Notes: generated by a model not told the origin, from the letters alone. A stretch of DNA of 64,000 bases from Garcia nutans (GCA_947685225.1 CANTUV010000012.1:1922001-1986000), one strand, 5' to 3'; positions 1 through 12,559 are shown, numbered from the stretch's first letter. Numbers and translations: made by a program.

Positions 1-40
1 TGATAAACTTTTTTATCCATAATAATTGCGAAATTTAATA

Positions 41-82
41 AACACACATACACACACACATATATATATACATACACACATA
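41..82. repeat. CA/TA microsatellite
   Basis: Alternating aca and tata dinucleotide runs form a compound microsatellite. Confidence 0.85.
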
Positions 83-690
83 AAGGTATTTAGATTAATC
101 ATGTCATGAATTTTAATAGAGAATTAGTTATTTTATGTAAATATGATTTTTTGTTAAGGTACTTAAATGATAAAATTTAAAAAAAGGTTGTAGGTAGCCC
201 AATAAATTTTTTAATTTAATAATATTAAAAAGGATGTTTATATAACTATCTTAAAAAATAACTTTTATTATAAAAATATAAGCTAAAAATATTTGCACTT
301 TTAAAAAAATTGATATGTAAAATTTTAAAAAACCTCATTTCATGATAAAACAAAAGTTTTTTTTTAAAAAATATCTCTTTCCACACTATAATTAATATTT
401 TACTTAAAATTTTTATTTTTTTTCTCAAAATTCAATATTAAATAAAAATATTATAATAAAATAATAATAATTAATATTTTAAATTATTTTTTATCATATA
501 AAAATCATAATTTTTCATAAAAAGAAAAAATAATTTTTAATTATAAAAAAGCAACACTAAAAAATAAAAAAAAATATAAAAATATATTAATAAAAACCAT
601 TAAATTTATTTTTAAACAAAAATTTTACATATTATACATATAAAAAAATAAAAAATATATAATTTCGTTATTTATATATATAATAGACAT

Positions 691-756
691 GTTGTAGATG
701 TATTATAAATGTGTTGTAGATGTATTATAAATGTGTTGTAGATGTTATGTGTATGT
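691..756. repeat. 22-bp tandem repeat (three units)
   Basis: The unit gttgtagatgtattataaat plus two bases is repeated about three times head to tail, the last copy diverged. Looser copies of the tgtagatgta core continue to about 960, so this is the clear end of a decayed AT-rich minisatellite. Confidence 0.75.
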
Positions 757-2599
757 TATATATTTATTATTTAAGCAATATATATTTTATAAAAATTTTT
801 TTGAATATTGTGTGCATGTTGTACGGATATTATGAGAATAAAAAATTTTAAAAAATAAAATTAAATAAATATTAAAAATATTATGTAGATGTATTGTATA
901 TATATTGTAGATGTATTGTTAATATGTTGTAGATTTACAGATGTAGTTTATATTATTTAGTGTGCATTTTATATATATTGTGTATTTATTATGTATATAT
1001 TATTTATATATTTATTTTTTAGTGTGCATATTAAAAATGTGACATTAAAAAAAATTTTAAATAAAAAACATAAATATTAATAAATAAATAAAAAACAAAA
1101 ATTACAATAATAAAAAAAAGAAAAACAAAAAATAACTTTAAAACAGTAAATTTGAAAAAATTTTGCCATGTACAGTATTAATGAAAATGGAAAATTTTTT
1201 TTAGTGCACAGTGTAATTATCTCATATTAAAATTGCAATCAATTCAAGCGTTAAAAAATATAAAAGATTAATTTTGAAGAATTCAAATTATTGTGAAAAT
1301 CTGAATATAAATCTATTATTGATTGTGATTTTATAAATAAATTACTTATCATAAATATCACTTACATTTTTTTTAATTATAGAGGGTAAATTTGATTTTG
1401 GTGATAACATTTTGACCTCTAAACTTTTAATTGTTTTTAATGGTACATATAGTGTTTTCCACCTTATTCATAAATATTTTCAATTTTGAATCTCAAAATT
1501 TACAATCACTTATTCTATATATAAATTGTAAATTATATTGTTTCTTAAAAATGTACTCTTAGTACTCATGAATCCCTTAAAGTTTTAAATATTTAATATA
1601 TATATATATATATTTCAAATTTATTCATTAAATATTTTTCATTTTAAATCTTAAATCTTAAATCTTTCAAATGTCTATTTTATTTATAAATGACCTTAAA
1701 CTCATTAAATTTTTATTTTTATTTTTTTTAAAAATATATGTATGCGCTTCTAAATCAATAAGAAAAGATACTAAATTGAGTTCAAAAAAAGAAGAAAAAA
1801 AGATACTAAATTATACAATTACTCGATTTTGATATGATAACTAATTTAAAGACGTGCATTCTAAACAATGTTAATAAGACGCCAACTGTTAATATCAGTT
1901 GCATTAAGTTAATAATTATAATTTATAACTATAGTAATAATAAGTTGAATGGAATTGGAGTGTGGTATGGTAATGGATAATTGTTTAGGTATCAATAATA
2001 GTTATGGCTAGTGATGGCGTGGCCACTAAAAAGGTTGAAGGATTGACTTTTTGGTGCCAGATTGGACTCGTAACGGGTCTTATTGCTTAGATCAGCTTCC
2101 ATGTTTTTTTGCTGATTCAGTTACCGTTATGTGATGCGTGAACTTGCAGTACCAGTGATTAATAATTCCATCATTTGGTCGGCTCTGAGAATACTTTTTA
2201 TTTTCCCCTTCCAAATGAAAAAAAATAATTGTATTATTTTGATAATCATGCAGATGCCTTAGCCCTTAGTGGGATTCAATTCATCCAAACAAAACAATTA
2301 TTCTTTTACATATAAATTTAATATATTTTACACACAATCATTATGCTTACCATATTTTAATGTACCATTACCACATAAAGTATACAATCATTTGGAGAAC
2401 AAAGTATACTCATTTTTCATCTAAACTAATGTACCATATAAATTTGTAGACAATAAACCCACACCTAAAGCTTTTTTTTTATTTTTTTATTTTAGTGTTT
2501 CTTGCGGAATTACTGGGTTCAAGGCGTGGCTTTTTTAAACTTTTATGCCCATATTACCCTTATTTCCCCAAAAAATTAATCTATTTTTTTGCCATTTTC

Positions 2600-2715
2600 T
2601 TTTTTTATTAATTATATATAGATAAAAAGAACACTTAGGAGACTCGAACTCAAAATTTAAATGAGATTAACATATACTCCTGATCACCAGACTATATCTT
2701 AATGGTTCTGCCATT
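2600..2715 (-). mobile_element. possible SINE or tRNA-derived fragment
   Basis: Read on the minus strand, the stretch contains agttcgagtct, close to the pol III B box (GGTTCGANNCC). About 45 bases before it is tagtctggtgatc, which loosely resembles an A box. The sequence then runs into AT-rich DNA. This arrangement is typical of tRNA-derived plant SINEs. No target duplication or clear tail was identified, and the A box is weak, so the call is tentative. Confidence 0.35.
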
Positions 2716-3064
2716 TTCTTTTTAATTAAAAAAATTTCCTTCCCCGCATATTAGGTTTTTTTTCCAAATAATTTATAAACACAACTTAAAAATAATTATG
2801 AAGTTCCTATTTTCTTAAAAACAGATCATTTATGAAGTTGGTTGATGCATGCAGTATACTTTATTTGTCTTCAATTTGTTTTTAAAAATACTTTTAATTA
2901 TTAATGAAATTGATATATTTTCTTTATCGTGCAAAATTATTATAAATTATAAAGATTAAAAGTATTGCCTCTCCCATAATTATTTATTTTTGAACTGAAA
3001 GACATGGTATTAATCAAGATGAAGAAGAATCCATAAGAAGTAGCTTATGAAGATATTTTTAGAG

Positions 3065-3066
<2 letters not shown>

Positions 3067-3099
<33 letters not shown>
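3067..3099. repeat. uninterrupted run of 33 G
   Basis: Thirty-three consecutive G residues immediately follow (on the minus strand) the end of the RNase H relic. In the minus reading this gives a meaningless polyproline tail, which should not be counted as protein. Such a run in DNA otherwise poor in G+C may be a slippage-prone or G-quadruplex tract, or an assembly artefact. Confidence 0.9.
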
Positions 3100-3100
3100 C

Positions 3101-3448
3101 GAAGAGAAGAGAGTTATATAACCAATCTGCTCTAAGTTTCGTGCTATAACCTATTGAAGCTAACCAATCAACTATACCCTTATATGATTTTTTTGCGAAG
3201 ACGAAACAATATTGATTAAAGGAGTTTGTAATCTGTTTAATTTGCAAAATAAAGCTATCAATCTCTAAAGGACAAAAATCATGTGAGTTAATTACTTGGA
3301 TGAGCTGCAAACTATCTAATTCAAAAATACCCCTTTGTAAATTAAGGGCCTTTGCTCTTTGTACAACTTTAAGTATCACTCGAGCTTTATTTCTTAAAGG
3401 TGAATAGGATTGAAAAAAAAAACTGTCACAACCCAAAATTGAGGGCAT
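3101..3448 (-). pseudogene. RNase H (RVT_3-type) relic, probably the end of a plant LINE
   Basis: The minus reading gives about 100 residues resembling the RNase H-like domain at the C-terminus of plant L1-type LINEs and related host proteins. Visible matches are a helix of the type KARVILKVVQRAKAL, the conserved acidic strand IFELDSLQLIQVIN, and the late part FVFAKKSYKGIVDWLA, where the family usually has an asparagine and an ADxLA motif. The first third of the domain is missing because an LTR starting at 3424 interrupts it. The C-terminal proline run comes from the G tract and is not part of the domain. No reverse transcriptase is visible nearby. It is a fragment and probably non-functional. 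Confidence 0.65.
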
Positions 3449-4341
3449 TTGACTAGCGTCTAGGAATGGAAAAGCATGTGGCTTGAGAACCTATAGTCAT
3501 CATGACAACCCAAAACCGAAGGAAACTACACTATGACAGTCCTCACTGTCACAAAACTAGAGCTATAGGCTCAGCTATTAAGCAAAATATGTACATCATT
3601 ACCTCAATCAGACAATCATCACAAATCACATTATGATCATCAATTTGATATTTGCTCAACAAAAACATTATTAAGACTAACTAAACTAATTAGAAATAGA
3701 GATAACAAAAAAATATACAATGCAGAGTATATAGAATACAGACACGTATAAAATAGTTTTACAATAAAATAAATAAAGATTTGACTGTTATCAAGAAATT
3801 AAAGGCAAGATAACCCGAATAAGCATTATTCTGACACTCGACCTGTAATCTAGAGGAAAAATGGTGAACATGAATGAGTGTTCGAATCAATGAGCTATAT
3901 AGTAATTAATATAATACATCATTCCCATAATGCTCATACAAATGTCAACTAAGAAACAAATCACATAATCATACAAGGATAAATGTCAGCCAATAAGGTC
4001 AAACTAAACTCAATATAGGGAACTGATTCCCCCTATTTGACTCTTTTTGTCCAATATGATCTCTTAGAATCTAACATACATGGTCTGCCATCATAGTCAT
4101 AGCCAAGTAGTGCTACCCAACTGATAAATAGTATTGAGTATGAGAAAGCCCATGTCATCAAGCAGTCATAAATCCATCATCACATAATATCATCATATCA
4201 TAACCCATATTCCAGATCACCTGTGGTCCTATATCATTCTAACCATATCCGACAAAGACAAAAAATATGTACAAAGCAACTCATACACCGACACACATTA
4301 TACTTCTATAAATCTAATACTAATAACAATAATTATATATG

Positions 4342-6425
4342 TGTGAGCAGAGATTTTTGTCATCACTCCCATGTGGAATGGTTCTTGCGATTTCGGTACT
4401 ATTAAGCTCAGGGCCTTAGAGAACACAGGCCTAAATCTAAAGAAAAAACTCGAAGAAAATGGAGTCTCACCCGGACGGGCCGAAAAAAGAAAGAGGTGGA
4501 TGACTCAATTTCTAAGGAATCTCCAACCTCCTAATGGGTTCGAAAAGTTAGGTATGTGTGAAGAAGGTGAGAATGATCCAACATCCCCACAACCCCCGAT
4601 TCATTAGAACTGACCTCCTTTTCAAATCTAAATATTATAGAATTCTTAATTATTATAATATAATCCATACTACAAGTGATAATTAAAATAAAAGAATCAT
4701 TGTATTAATAATCAAACTAATGTCCAAACAAAATAAATAAATGGACACTCATCTGAGGATGAAAATATGTCATTACATCATCCGATGTCTAAAACTAAAT
4801 AGGACACCCATCAAAAGGTGGTGCCCTTAAAATTGATCCCGAAATTTTTTAAATAAATTAAGCTATGTGAAATAAATAAATTAAACAACCCACGAATGGA
4901 AATATGCCTTTCCATCATTAAAATCCAAATAAACAAACATAGTTCGATTTAAAATTAAAATGTATCATCCATCATAAAGTATGTAACAATAAATCAAATA
5001 ATCCAATCTAGGTTTTAATCATAAATAAAGCATTAGATCTACAAAATTAGAGTTTAATTCACAAATAAATATTGATCCCTTCGACGAGCACATACGGCGG
5101 TCCCACTAGCTGGTTAGAGGGCAGGGGTCAAGGGGGGCAGCGTCCCGAAAAACTAGATGGTTTACATGATATGGTTTTATTGGGGATTTAAGATTTTTTC
5201 TAAACTAGGATTTTATATTTATACAAATTAGGGTTTTTAAGGTTTTAAAAATAAAACTATTGTTTTAAGGTTTTTATAAAACAAAGCAACTGTTTTAGGG
5301 TTTTTTAGAAAACAAATCTAGGGTTTTAGTTAATTAAGTTTATGGTTCTAAAATATTGAAAACTAGGGTTAAGAAAATAATTTTAGGGTTTAGAAAATAA
5401 TGGACTAGGGTTTAGATTTTATAAAAACATATTGGGGTTTGGAAATTGGAAAACTATTTAGGGTTTAAAAAAATCTTAGTTACTGTAAACTTTCAAACTA
5501 TTTGAACGATTGATCTTTGATAAACATCAATACAGAGTATGGCTTACTTGACATGTTTAAAATAATGGTAGTGTATTGATGAACATAAATTAAGTGTATC
5601 TAGGTTAATGGAACTATTAGATTACTAGAATAATTAATATCAAAACAAATAATAAAAATACTTAAAAAGAAAACATGTTATGGCTATCGTATGCTTAAGT
5701 AACTTATGAATCAAAGGATGAGGCTACTATAAATAAAAAAAATAAAGATTTAAGGCCAAATCTCCATTGTCGGTTTTACCAAAATTTAATTTTTGGTTGA
5801 ACAAGAATAAAGACAGTGTTATTGCCTTTGATGTATTGATGACATTTGTTCTTGTTGCAGATTGGTTACTGAGTATTGCTTGTTGCTTTATTGATCGTTC
5901 TTGCTGGATCGCTCTTGATTGTAAAACTGCTGATGATAATTTGCCAACCCTTTATTTGCCTTTTAAACATATATTTATATGCAAATTCCATGTTAGCCCT
6001 AAACCTAATTGCCTTGATCCGTGCTTAAAAATGAATCCTAGCTAAATTCAGAATCAAATTGCAGCCGAAACTAAAAAAAAAAAAAACCTAGGTCCATGTC
6101 GATCCGGCATGCCAGGTCAACATGAGGCCTTGTTCATGTCGACCTGGGTCATCCAAGTTGACATTAATAAAGGCTCAAACCGCCTAGGCCTTCCTGACTC
6201 TAACTTAGGTTGTATTTTTTTTTTTAATTTTCTAGACCGTAAACTCATAGTTTGGGCCAAACCAACTTGATTTAGGGTTTTACAATTGAATTTATATCTT
6301 TTTAATCCGAACTGACTTATTTAAAAATCATAAACTAGGTTTAATCTTTTAAAGTCAGACCGAATTTAGTTTGACATTCTTTAATCAGGACCGTACCAAA
6401 TTGGAGTTAAAATTAAGGGTCTACA
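4342..6425 (-). mobile_element. solo LTR, Tat/Ogre-like gypsy, target duplication ATATG
   Basis: In plus orientation the unit starts TGTGAGCAGAGATTTTTG and ends AAGGGTCTACA. It is flanked on both sides by the 5-bp duplication atatg (4337-4341 and 6426-6430). The same ends occur on the LTRs of the element at 16511-29499, whose coding strand shows that these LTRs are sense on the minus strand. Length is 2084 bp. There is no internal region, so it is a solo LTR left by LTR-LTR recombination. It contains a cluster of tagggttt (telobox-like) motifs at about 5215-5475 and a pair of hairpins at 6095-6164. The short plus-strand reading frame at 5767-6045 is inside this LTR and has no recognisable product. 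Confidence 0.9.
6095..6164. repeat. pair of hairpins in the LTR
   Basis: Two imperfect inverted repeats start 40 bases apart (6095-6124 and 6135-6164), each with arms beginning catgtcga and ending tcaacatg or gttgacat. Other Tat-like LTRs here have equivalent hairpins at the same relative place with different arm sequences. Confidence 0.75.
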
Positions 6426-7079
6426 ATATGTATAGCACAAGCAATCAATGTATTTATGCAAATATAACTATTAACATAAATTAGGTGTGCAAGGTATTAT
6501 ACTAATCTATATACCTCATATATTAACAAAAATACAAGAATCTAACGACTCTTCTTGAAAATTTTGATCGAAATTAGAAATACACCTAAAAATATTGTTT
6601 TGAGATATGATGAGAATCATTAGAATAAGACGAATCAGCTCTAAAGATTATGCTGAAATTTTGGTAGAGTCTCCCTAAAACTGGGACAATTTCCCCTACA
6701 ACAAAACAAATAATTCCACACTTCCAAATAACCTACAATAGTCAACATCAACTCAATTTAATTATTATTCTCATAAATTCTAAAACTTTAATGCTTGGTG
6801 AAATTAAATATTTAACATATTACATGTCTCATGGGAAGTACTCACCAGTCTCTTACTTGAGTTTTACATAAAAAATGACAAATTAGATACCAATGCATTC
6901 ATCTCAGAGAGAGGAGTTTAAAAATATATGTCACTCTCCCTCACTCGTTGGAAATTCACCAAAATGGCATTGAAAACTACTATCTTGGCTAAATTCTAGC
7001 CAAAATTCAAATTAGTCTAAAAATTATAAATGAGGTATCAAATGAAAGCTTAGGAAGAGAGGAGTCCAATGGTACCTAT

Positions 7080-7746
7080 TGTTAGAGTCTAGCCTAGCTA
7101 ACTGCAAGTGCATAGATCGTAATCAAGTAATAAAGTGGTAAGTAGAGTTTTGTTCCTATGAGGAAGGTATTCTAAGTATAAAATAATAAACTAATTATGA
7201 TTTGGATGGTAAATTGGTGAGAATTTAAAATTTAGATAAACTAAGGGTAAAGCAAAACTAAATTTGAAATTAAATCTAATATTTTTGGCACTAGAATTAA
7301 ATCTATCCTAATTGATTAACTATAGATTTTCTAAGGTCTTGAATCAATTTTTATCTACTCTTGATTATTAATTGGGTTCTCCTAAATTAATACTTAATCT
7401 TTCTCGACTATTAAACCTAATATTGAACTTAACCTTGCGACTACTCTCATGATCATAAGCAATTAAGCCAATTCATTAAGATTTATGAGCAATCTTTTAT
7501 TAATCTCTTAAGTGTTTACCTTATCTCTAAGCGTAAACTTAACTTAAGATTGTTACTTTCTTGAACTAATATTGTGCTTCTACTTTAGCTTCATCACATA
7601 ATATATTAGATTAATCAATTATTGGCCAGATAATTAATGCATTAAGATCAAAGATAATAAAATAATTAAGAGCAAACTTTATTGTTATATTTCAAATTAG
7701 CCAATAAGTCATCCCATTAAAAGATAAAAGAGGAAGTATTAAAAGT
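7080..7746 (-). mobile_element. truncated Athila-like LTR relic
   Basis: The signature gcaagtgcatagatcg followed by caagtaataaag near 7103-7135 matches the solo LTR at 39193-40560 and the LTR at about 58.7-60.3 kb (gcaagtgcacgggtcg, caagtaataag). The following AT-rich text also resembles those copies. The end with the cttatca motif is missing and a Tat-like LTR appears to take over near 7747. Strand is inferred from the better-preserved copy at 58.7-60.3 kb. No coding potential. Confidence 0.5.
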
Positions 7747-9383
7747 TGTCGATCTAAATTGATCATTAAAGCGGAGCCAAGTCGCTCGAGAATGATCATA
7801 CTAAAAGAGTAAATGTATGTTAGTTTTCACTACCACACTATAGATGGTGCATAACTTAGATTTACAAAGATTTCTCTTAAATAGATTATCACACTATAGA
7901 CATCAGAATCTGGCACCTTATAGGTCCATTAAGCTCGATATTATTAATCTTGAGCTTGAGAATTCTAGAAGATCATTGAGTAAGAGATAATTGGACTAGA
8001 TTAATAAACTTACCAAGAATGTGTAATACTGAGCTCGACATTACACTTATTGTCGAGCTCGACAATTCTCAAAATTAGATAACAACTTCTATCTATGAAA
8101 GGGCAGTTGCCTATATAAGGGTAGTTGCTACATCTTTTAAGGGGATCCCACCAACAACCAAGAGCAAACAATCTTAGTAGAAAGACAATCAACAACAGAG
8201 AAGGTGACAATCCTACCTTAATCAATTAGTACTTACCAAATAAGACTGTTAAGAGACAGTGAACCGCTATAGGTCAAATTCCCTTAGCAGTAAGCTTTCT
8301 AACTTTTTGCATGCGTATTCTTTCTAATATCACAAATTTAATATTCATTATTTTGATACTTCATTCTTACTAAAACATCAATATAATCAAAGAAAATTGT
8401 GTATGAATAAAAAATATGAAGGAAATTTCTAAAAGAAACGGTAAATCTCGAAAGATTAAGGGAAAAAGAATATTTGATATTAAATACACCTAAGGACAAT
8501 CTTATGGACTTCTGCCAATGTTTCCATTAAGGAATATGGCTTATAAGATAAAGAAGAACTGAAAAATGACCTTTCTTTGAACTTTCCATTAAAAATAGTT
8601 GGAAAGATCAAAATTGTCTTCCACCTAGTAAAAATTGTTGAGCTCATTATTGCTTGAATATCAAGCTCAACATTACTCATGAAATGTATACATGTTTGTT
8701 TTATTACCTTACCTACTAACCTTGTCATTTTTATAGCTGTCGAATTCGATATTATAAATTATCGAGCTCGATGGTGTTTCTAAAGATACTTCAAATTACT
8801 TTCTCATATCATTTTTATTATTTACTTAACATCAACATTCATCCTGCATCTGATATCATGATCAATCTAATGTAAATTTTCATTTTTAGAATAATGTATA
8901 GGATTTATTCAAAAGATATGCAAATAATTTATTTTTCATTTTACTTAGATGATTTTTAGGGCATGTTTCCATTTTAATGAGTGTCATAGGTAATTTTTTT
9001 AAAACATGTGTTATGTGCATCATTACATATGCCTATATATCTTGTGATATTCTATGTTTATATACCTTTTTTTTGTCTCACATCTTAAACAATATTACTA
9101 ACATATGAATCATAGATGAGGTTGATCTTTTAATCGATCAGACATATAAGGGCAATAAGAAGTGCTTTGCCCTTGTTCTTATCCTCAAACGTACCTAACT
9201 TTCCGAACCCAAAAAAGAGAGGTTACAAATTTGTCAAAGGAATTAAGAGTATGCTACCCCTCTATTATTTTTTGAAGCCCTACTAGGTGTCGACTCAATT
9301 TCTCATAAGTCTTTATTTGTTAGATCACTAAGTTTGACAACTTGGTAGTGTTGAGACGAGCATGGGCCAACAAGGCACTCACA
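7747..9383 (+). mobile_element. 5' LTR of a plus-strand Tat/Ogre-like element
   Basis: The right end (ggcactcaca) is followed one base later by a primer binding site, so this is a 5' LTR. The left end is uncertain: tgtcgatct at 7747 is the best candidate for the degraded TGTAGACCC start of this family, giving 1637 bp. A TATA-like cctatataaggg lies at about 8113-8125. The interior has several palindromes based on gagctcgac, including perfect 9-bp arms at 8031-8039 and 8052-8060. The frames at 8010-8225 and 8480-8728 on the minus strand lie within the LTR and are not genes. Confidence 0.6.
8031..8060. repeat. perfect 9-bp-arm hairpin in the LTR
   Basis: gagctcgac and its exact reverse complement gtcgagctc flank a 12-base loop. 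Related palindromes occur near 7928, 8637-8671 (arms gttgagct and agctcaac) and 8741-8773. Confidence 0.85.
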
Positions 9384-9384
9384 G

Positions 9385-9402
9385 TGGAGACTCCATTGGG
9401 GA
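9385..9402 (+). other. primer binding site, Tat/Ogre type
   Basis: tggagactccattgggga follows the LTR end by one base. It closely matches the better-preserved tggcgactccattaggga of the element at 16511-29499. Tat/Ogre elements are known for priming sites starting TGGCGACTC, attributed to tRNA-Arg; that assignment is from memory. Confidence 0.7.
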
Positions 9403-10211
9403 TATTTTATTGGAAGTTGATTTTGTTGATTCATATGTTAGTAAATTATTTAGGATGTTAGAAGTAATTGCATTGTAGTAGCTGCGTGGTGTGTGTGTGT
9501 GTGTTAGGATAACCCAAATTACTCGTGTTATGTAGTGAAAGAGATACCATATACTTTATTTAAGATATAGAGAATGGATACTATATAAACACTCATATTC
9601 CTCAGGTATATCTTGCTATGGGAACCTAAGCCTTTTTACTCCAGACTAAAGTATATATAAGGCATCTAGTAACTTCCCTAGGAATACCTGTATGCTTATA
9701 ATTGACAAACATTTAGCTTTCTTAGTAAAACTCATAATTTGTTCAATTTAATTTGTTCCTTTGATTGAACAAATTATGAGTTGTTTTCATTAAAAGCTTA
9801 AAGATAATCAATTATATGATTGTTTGTTTCTTCCGATGGTTTTTCTCCTAGTATAACTAAAAAATTGTTAGATCATTTTTGAGGACTCACTTAGATCATT
9901 TTTAAGGACCCATTCTTAAAAATATGTTATATAATCATAGTTATACAAAGAGAATGAAAGTCCTAAAGAGAGTTCTAGGGTTTCATGGCATAAAAAAATA
10001 CCCCTCAATGGTATTTTTTTATAAAACCAAAAATCCTAGTGAAGAGACTCACCATTGAACATGTGTGTGGGAGTAGTGAAAGGGTTCATTAGAGTAGCAA
10101 AGAAGCTCTTTGAACAGACAAGGTACACATCCCTCAAAACTTTCTCATGGCATATGCATACATTTCATTAAGGCATCTTTCATTTATTATCCAATTTTCA
10201 GATTTGGATCA
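9403..10211 (+). other. 5' untranslated leader of the plus-strand Tat-like element
   Basis: No gene. Pieces such as gaacctaagcctttttactcc (about 9620) and tctagtaacttccctaggaa (about 9667) match, on the opposite strand, the leader of the element at 16511-29499 (near 26640-26700 and 24700-24760). A GT microsatellite lies at 9491-9506. The leader is broken at 10211 by a solo LTR and leads into the gag relic beyond it. Confidence 0.6.
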
Positions 10212-11894
10212 TGTAAACCCTTAATTTTGGCTTGGATTGAATTCAACCCCAATTTCCAATTAAAGGACCAAATTAAATTTATTGTGATTTAATTAGGTCT
10301 GGTACAGTTAAAGTTGGTTCGATACAATGAATTTGGTTTGGTTGGCTAGCCAAATTCGATATGAGGGCCACTTATATTGAATTTTGGTTGCCAAATTTGA
10401 TATGGGGGCCACTCATATAGAATTTGGCAACCCAAATTCGATATGAGGTTCCTCTTATGTCGAATTTGGCTACCCTAATTCAACATGAGCCCTTAGTCCT
10501 GGCCTAATTCAGTTTTAATTCAAGTTTAAGTGTCCAAATTATGAGAATACAAAAGACTCAGATAAGTAGGAGATCTAGTGGGATTGGGATTGATAAATGC
10601 GATTGACCCTTAATGCTACTTATAAGTACAAAGGAAATAAGCAGAAGGAGAGGGGGATGACCTTTAGAAATTAGAACGATCTTTAGTAGCCACTATCAAT
10701 AATAAATAGAAAAGTCATAAGAAACAGAGAGACACAATAAGCAATAACCAATATTATGAGACTTAATAAGCAATCTTTGGATTGTTTAAACAACAACCAT
10801 AATTATCAATTAAACAACCAAAATTATAAAACCAAAAGAGAGAGAGAGCTTGAACGAGGAGAAACAGTGAGATTGGTTTAACGAATACCTTGATGGAGCC
10901 AACAATGCAGGTTTGGTTTTATTAATTAATTTATATTGATCAACCTCATTATTAGTCTTATTTGTTTTTTTTTAATTCTTCCTAAATTGCAACACGAGAC
11001 AAATACAATTGATCATTCACATTTAATCTTCATAAATTTAATCTTCATAAATATGCTATTAATTTTTGCATACCCTAATTGTATGCATTACACACTAATT
11101 GCATGTTTTAGTCTAGCATAAAATCCTAATTTTGCATGTTAGCCTTAGTTTAGGATTAAAACCCTAATTCCACAACTAAATCCTAATTTCACAATAAAAC
11201 CCAATCCTATAAACCGTTTACCCTTGACCCCTACCCGCTAACCGGCTAGCGGGACAACCGTGTGTGTCGTACCCTATAATTTGTTATTGCATTAATATTA
11301 AGATATGTTTGTTTTCCTTTTAATTATTCAATTATTTTCATGTATGTTTGTATTATTTTTATCTTACTTTGTTGTTTTCCTTGGATTTACATATATTTTC
11401 AAAGACTATTGTAAAGTACATGTTTCCATCAATTGGTGGGTATCCTATTTTATTTTATTTATTTGTATGGACATTGGGATGATGTAAGGGCATGTTTCCA
11501 TCTTTAGGTGCCCATTTTGTTTGATTGTTTTAATTTAAATATGATGAATGCTTATTTATTATAATTGCTTGTAATATGGATAATATTATAATGAGTTAAG
11601 AATTCAATAATATTTAAACCTAAAAAGGAGGCCGATTTCAATGAATTGGGCATTGTGGGGATACTAGGCCATTTCTAACATTTTTCATGTGTATCCCAAC
11701 TTTCTGAACCTAAGTATGGGTTGGAAATTCTTTAGAAATTGAGTCATCCACCCCTTTCTATCTTCTCAGACCGTCCAAGTGACGGCTCCATTTTCTACAG
11801 GATTAGGCCCGTGTTCTCTAAGGCCTCGAGCCTAACAGTACATAAGTCGAAAGAATCATTCCATCAAGAGTGGGGGTGAAAATGACTGCCCACA
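10212..11894 (+). mobile_element. solo LTR, Tat/Ogre-like gypsy, target duplication GATCA
   Basis: The unit starts TGTAAACCCTTAATTTTGG and ends GACTGCCCACA, the opposite orientation to the LTR at 4342. It is flanked by gatca on both sides (10207-10211 and 11895-11899). Length is 1683 bp. No primer site follows, so it is a solo LTR. It carries three or four hairpins at 10371-10487 and a TATA-like ttataagta near 10620. Short frames at 10936-11121 and 11305-11487 are within the LTR. Confidence 0.9.
10371..10487. repeat. hairpin array in the LTR
   Basis: Three imperfect hairpins start at 10371, 10414 and 10454, about 40-43 bases apart, with arms of the type catatagaatttgg and ccaaattcgatatg. A fourth, weaker one precedes them around 10320-10363. 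Confidence 0.8.
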
Positions 11895-11899
11895 GATCA

Positions 11900-12530
11900 T
11901 ACCATCATAAAAGCCATTGATGATACTATTTTTGAAGACACCTCAACTTCAGGGGACTTAATTAAAAATATTCCTAGAACCTTGGAAGAAGAAAGAATCA
12001 AGGCTCTGATAGGCTTTGAGGTAGTTGAAATAAAGAATCAAATGGCCTTGGTGATAAAAATGCTTTAAAACCTCATCATAATTACTGAGCCAATAGAGGG
12101 ATCTACTAGTAACACTAAAAAGAAGGAAAAAGAATTATCATAAAGGAGGAAGATGATGATGAAATGTAGGATGACTTGGGAGAAGAATACAATAGAGGAG
12201 AACTAAAGATCAATGGAGCCAAGAAAGAAATTTCTAACTTTGAGAAAGTCATATATGAAAGAATGGAGAACCTTGAGAATAGGTATTAAGCTCTTTCAAA
12301 AGAGATGACTGAGTTGGATAAGATGTTCTTGAAGGAGGAATTATGCTTCCAAAATTTAAAATGCCTAAAATTTTAAAGTTTCATGGGACAGGTGACTTAG
12401 AGATCCACTTAAGCTAGTATATCATTTTAATAAAAACCACCTTAGCCACCAATGAGAAAATTCTAAAGAGGATCCATTTCTCCATCATAGATTGGTGCAA
12501 CTTAAAACCCAATAAAAGGTGGTTATTTAA
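11900..12530 (+). pseudogene. gag N-terminal relic, Tat/Ogre-like, plus strand
   Basis: After the solo LTR the plus strand gives acidic gag-like text with several stops. At about 12340-12400 it reads PKFKMPKILKFHGTGDLEIH, the start of the retrotransposon gag domain (usually KMPxFxKFDGTGDPxxHL). It belongs to the element whose LTR, primer site and leader lie at 7747-10211. At roughly 12530 the plus-strand gag gives way to a protease read on the minus strand, so the rest of this element is missing. Stops and a probable frameshift make it non-functional. Confidence 0.55.
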
Positions 12531-12559
12531 TTCCTAACAATATTATAGTCTCTATAGCC

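Larger units (their letters stand above)
1..2600. other. AT-rich intergenic spacer
   Basis: No coding region is supportable here. The sequence is very A/T-rich with poly-A and poly-T runs, a CA/TA microsatellite near the left edge and a short tandem repeat near 0.7 kb. The stretch at about 2040-2230 is less AT-rich and more complex, but its reading frames are short and match nothing I recognise. It could be host flanking DNA, a gene-proximal region or a very old transposon. Confidence 0.5.
3424..7079 (+). mobile_element. old LTR (TGTCACAACCC start), split by a solo LTR
   Basis: The left edge starts TGTCACAACCC, a common start for plant Ty3/gypsy LTRs. The sequence continues to 4341, is interrupted by the solo LTR at 4342-6425, and resumes at about 6431. 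The resumed part includes a stretch around 6650-6710 (tagagtctccctaaaactgg) of the type seen inside plant gypsy LTRs. The right end is not defined; a different repeat begins near 7080. No coding potential is seen. Strand is inferred from the TGTCAC start. Confidence 0.45.

Noticed and set aside
2520..2600. Possible left terminal repeat of the MULE (cccatattacccttatttcccc)
   Set aside because: It has a similar style but no real match to the right end at 56300-56424 and lies far from the transposase.
3059..3100. Polyproline tail of the RNase H-like frame
   Set aside because: It comes from the G run and is not conserved in the family.
4371..4607. Plus-strand frame of 78 residues
   Set aside because: It lies in the start of the solo LTR at 4342; the same text occurs in LTRs A, B and C without a conserved frame.
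5215..5475. tagggttt runs as an interstitial telomere
   Set aside because: The motifs are scattered and recur at the same place in each related LTR, so they belong to the LTR and are not a telomeric array.
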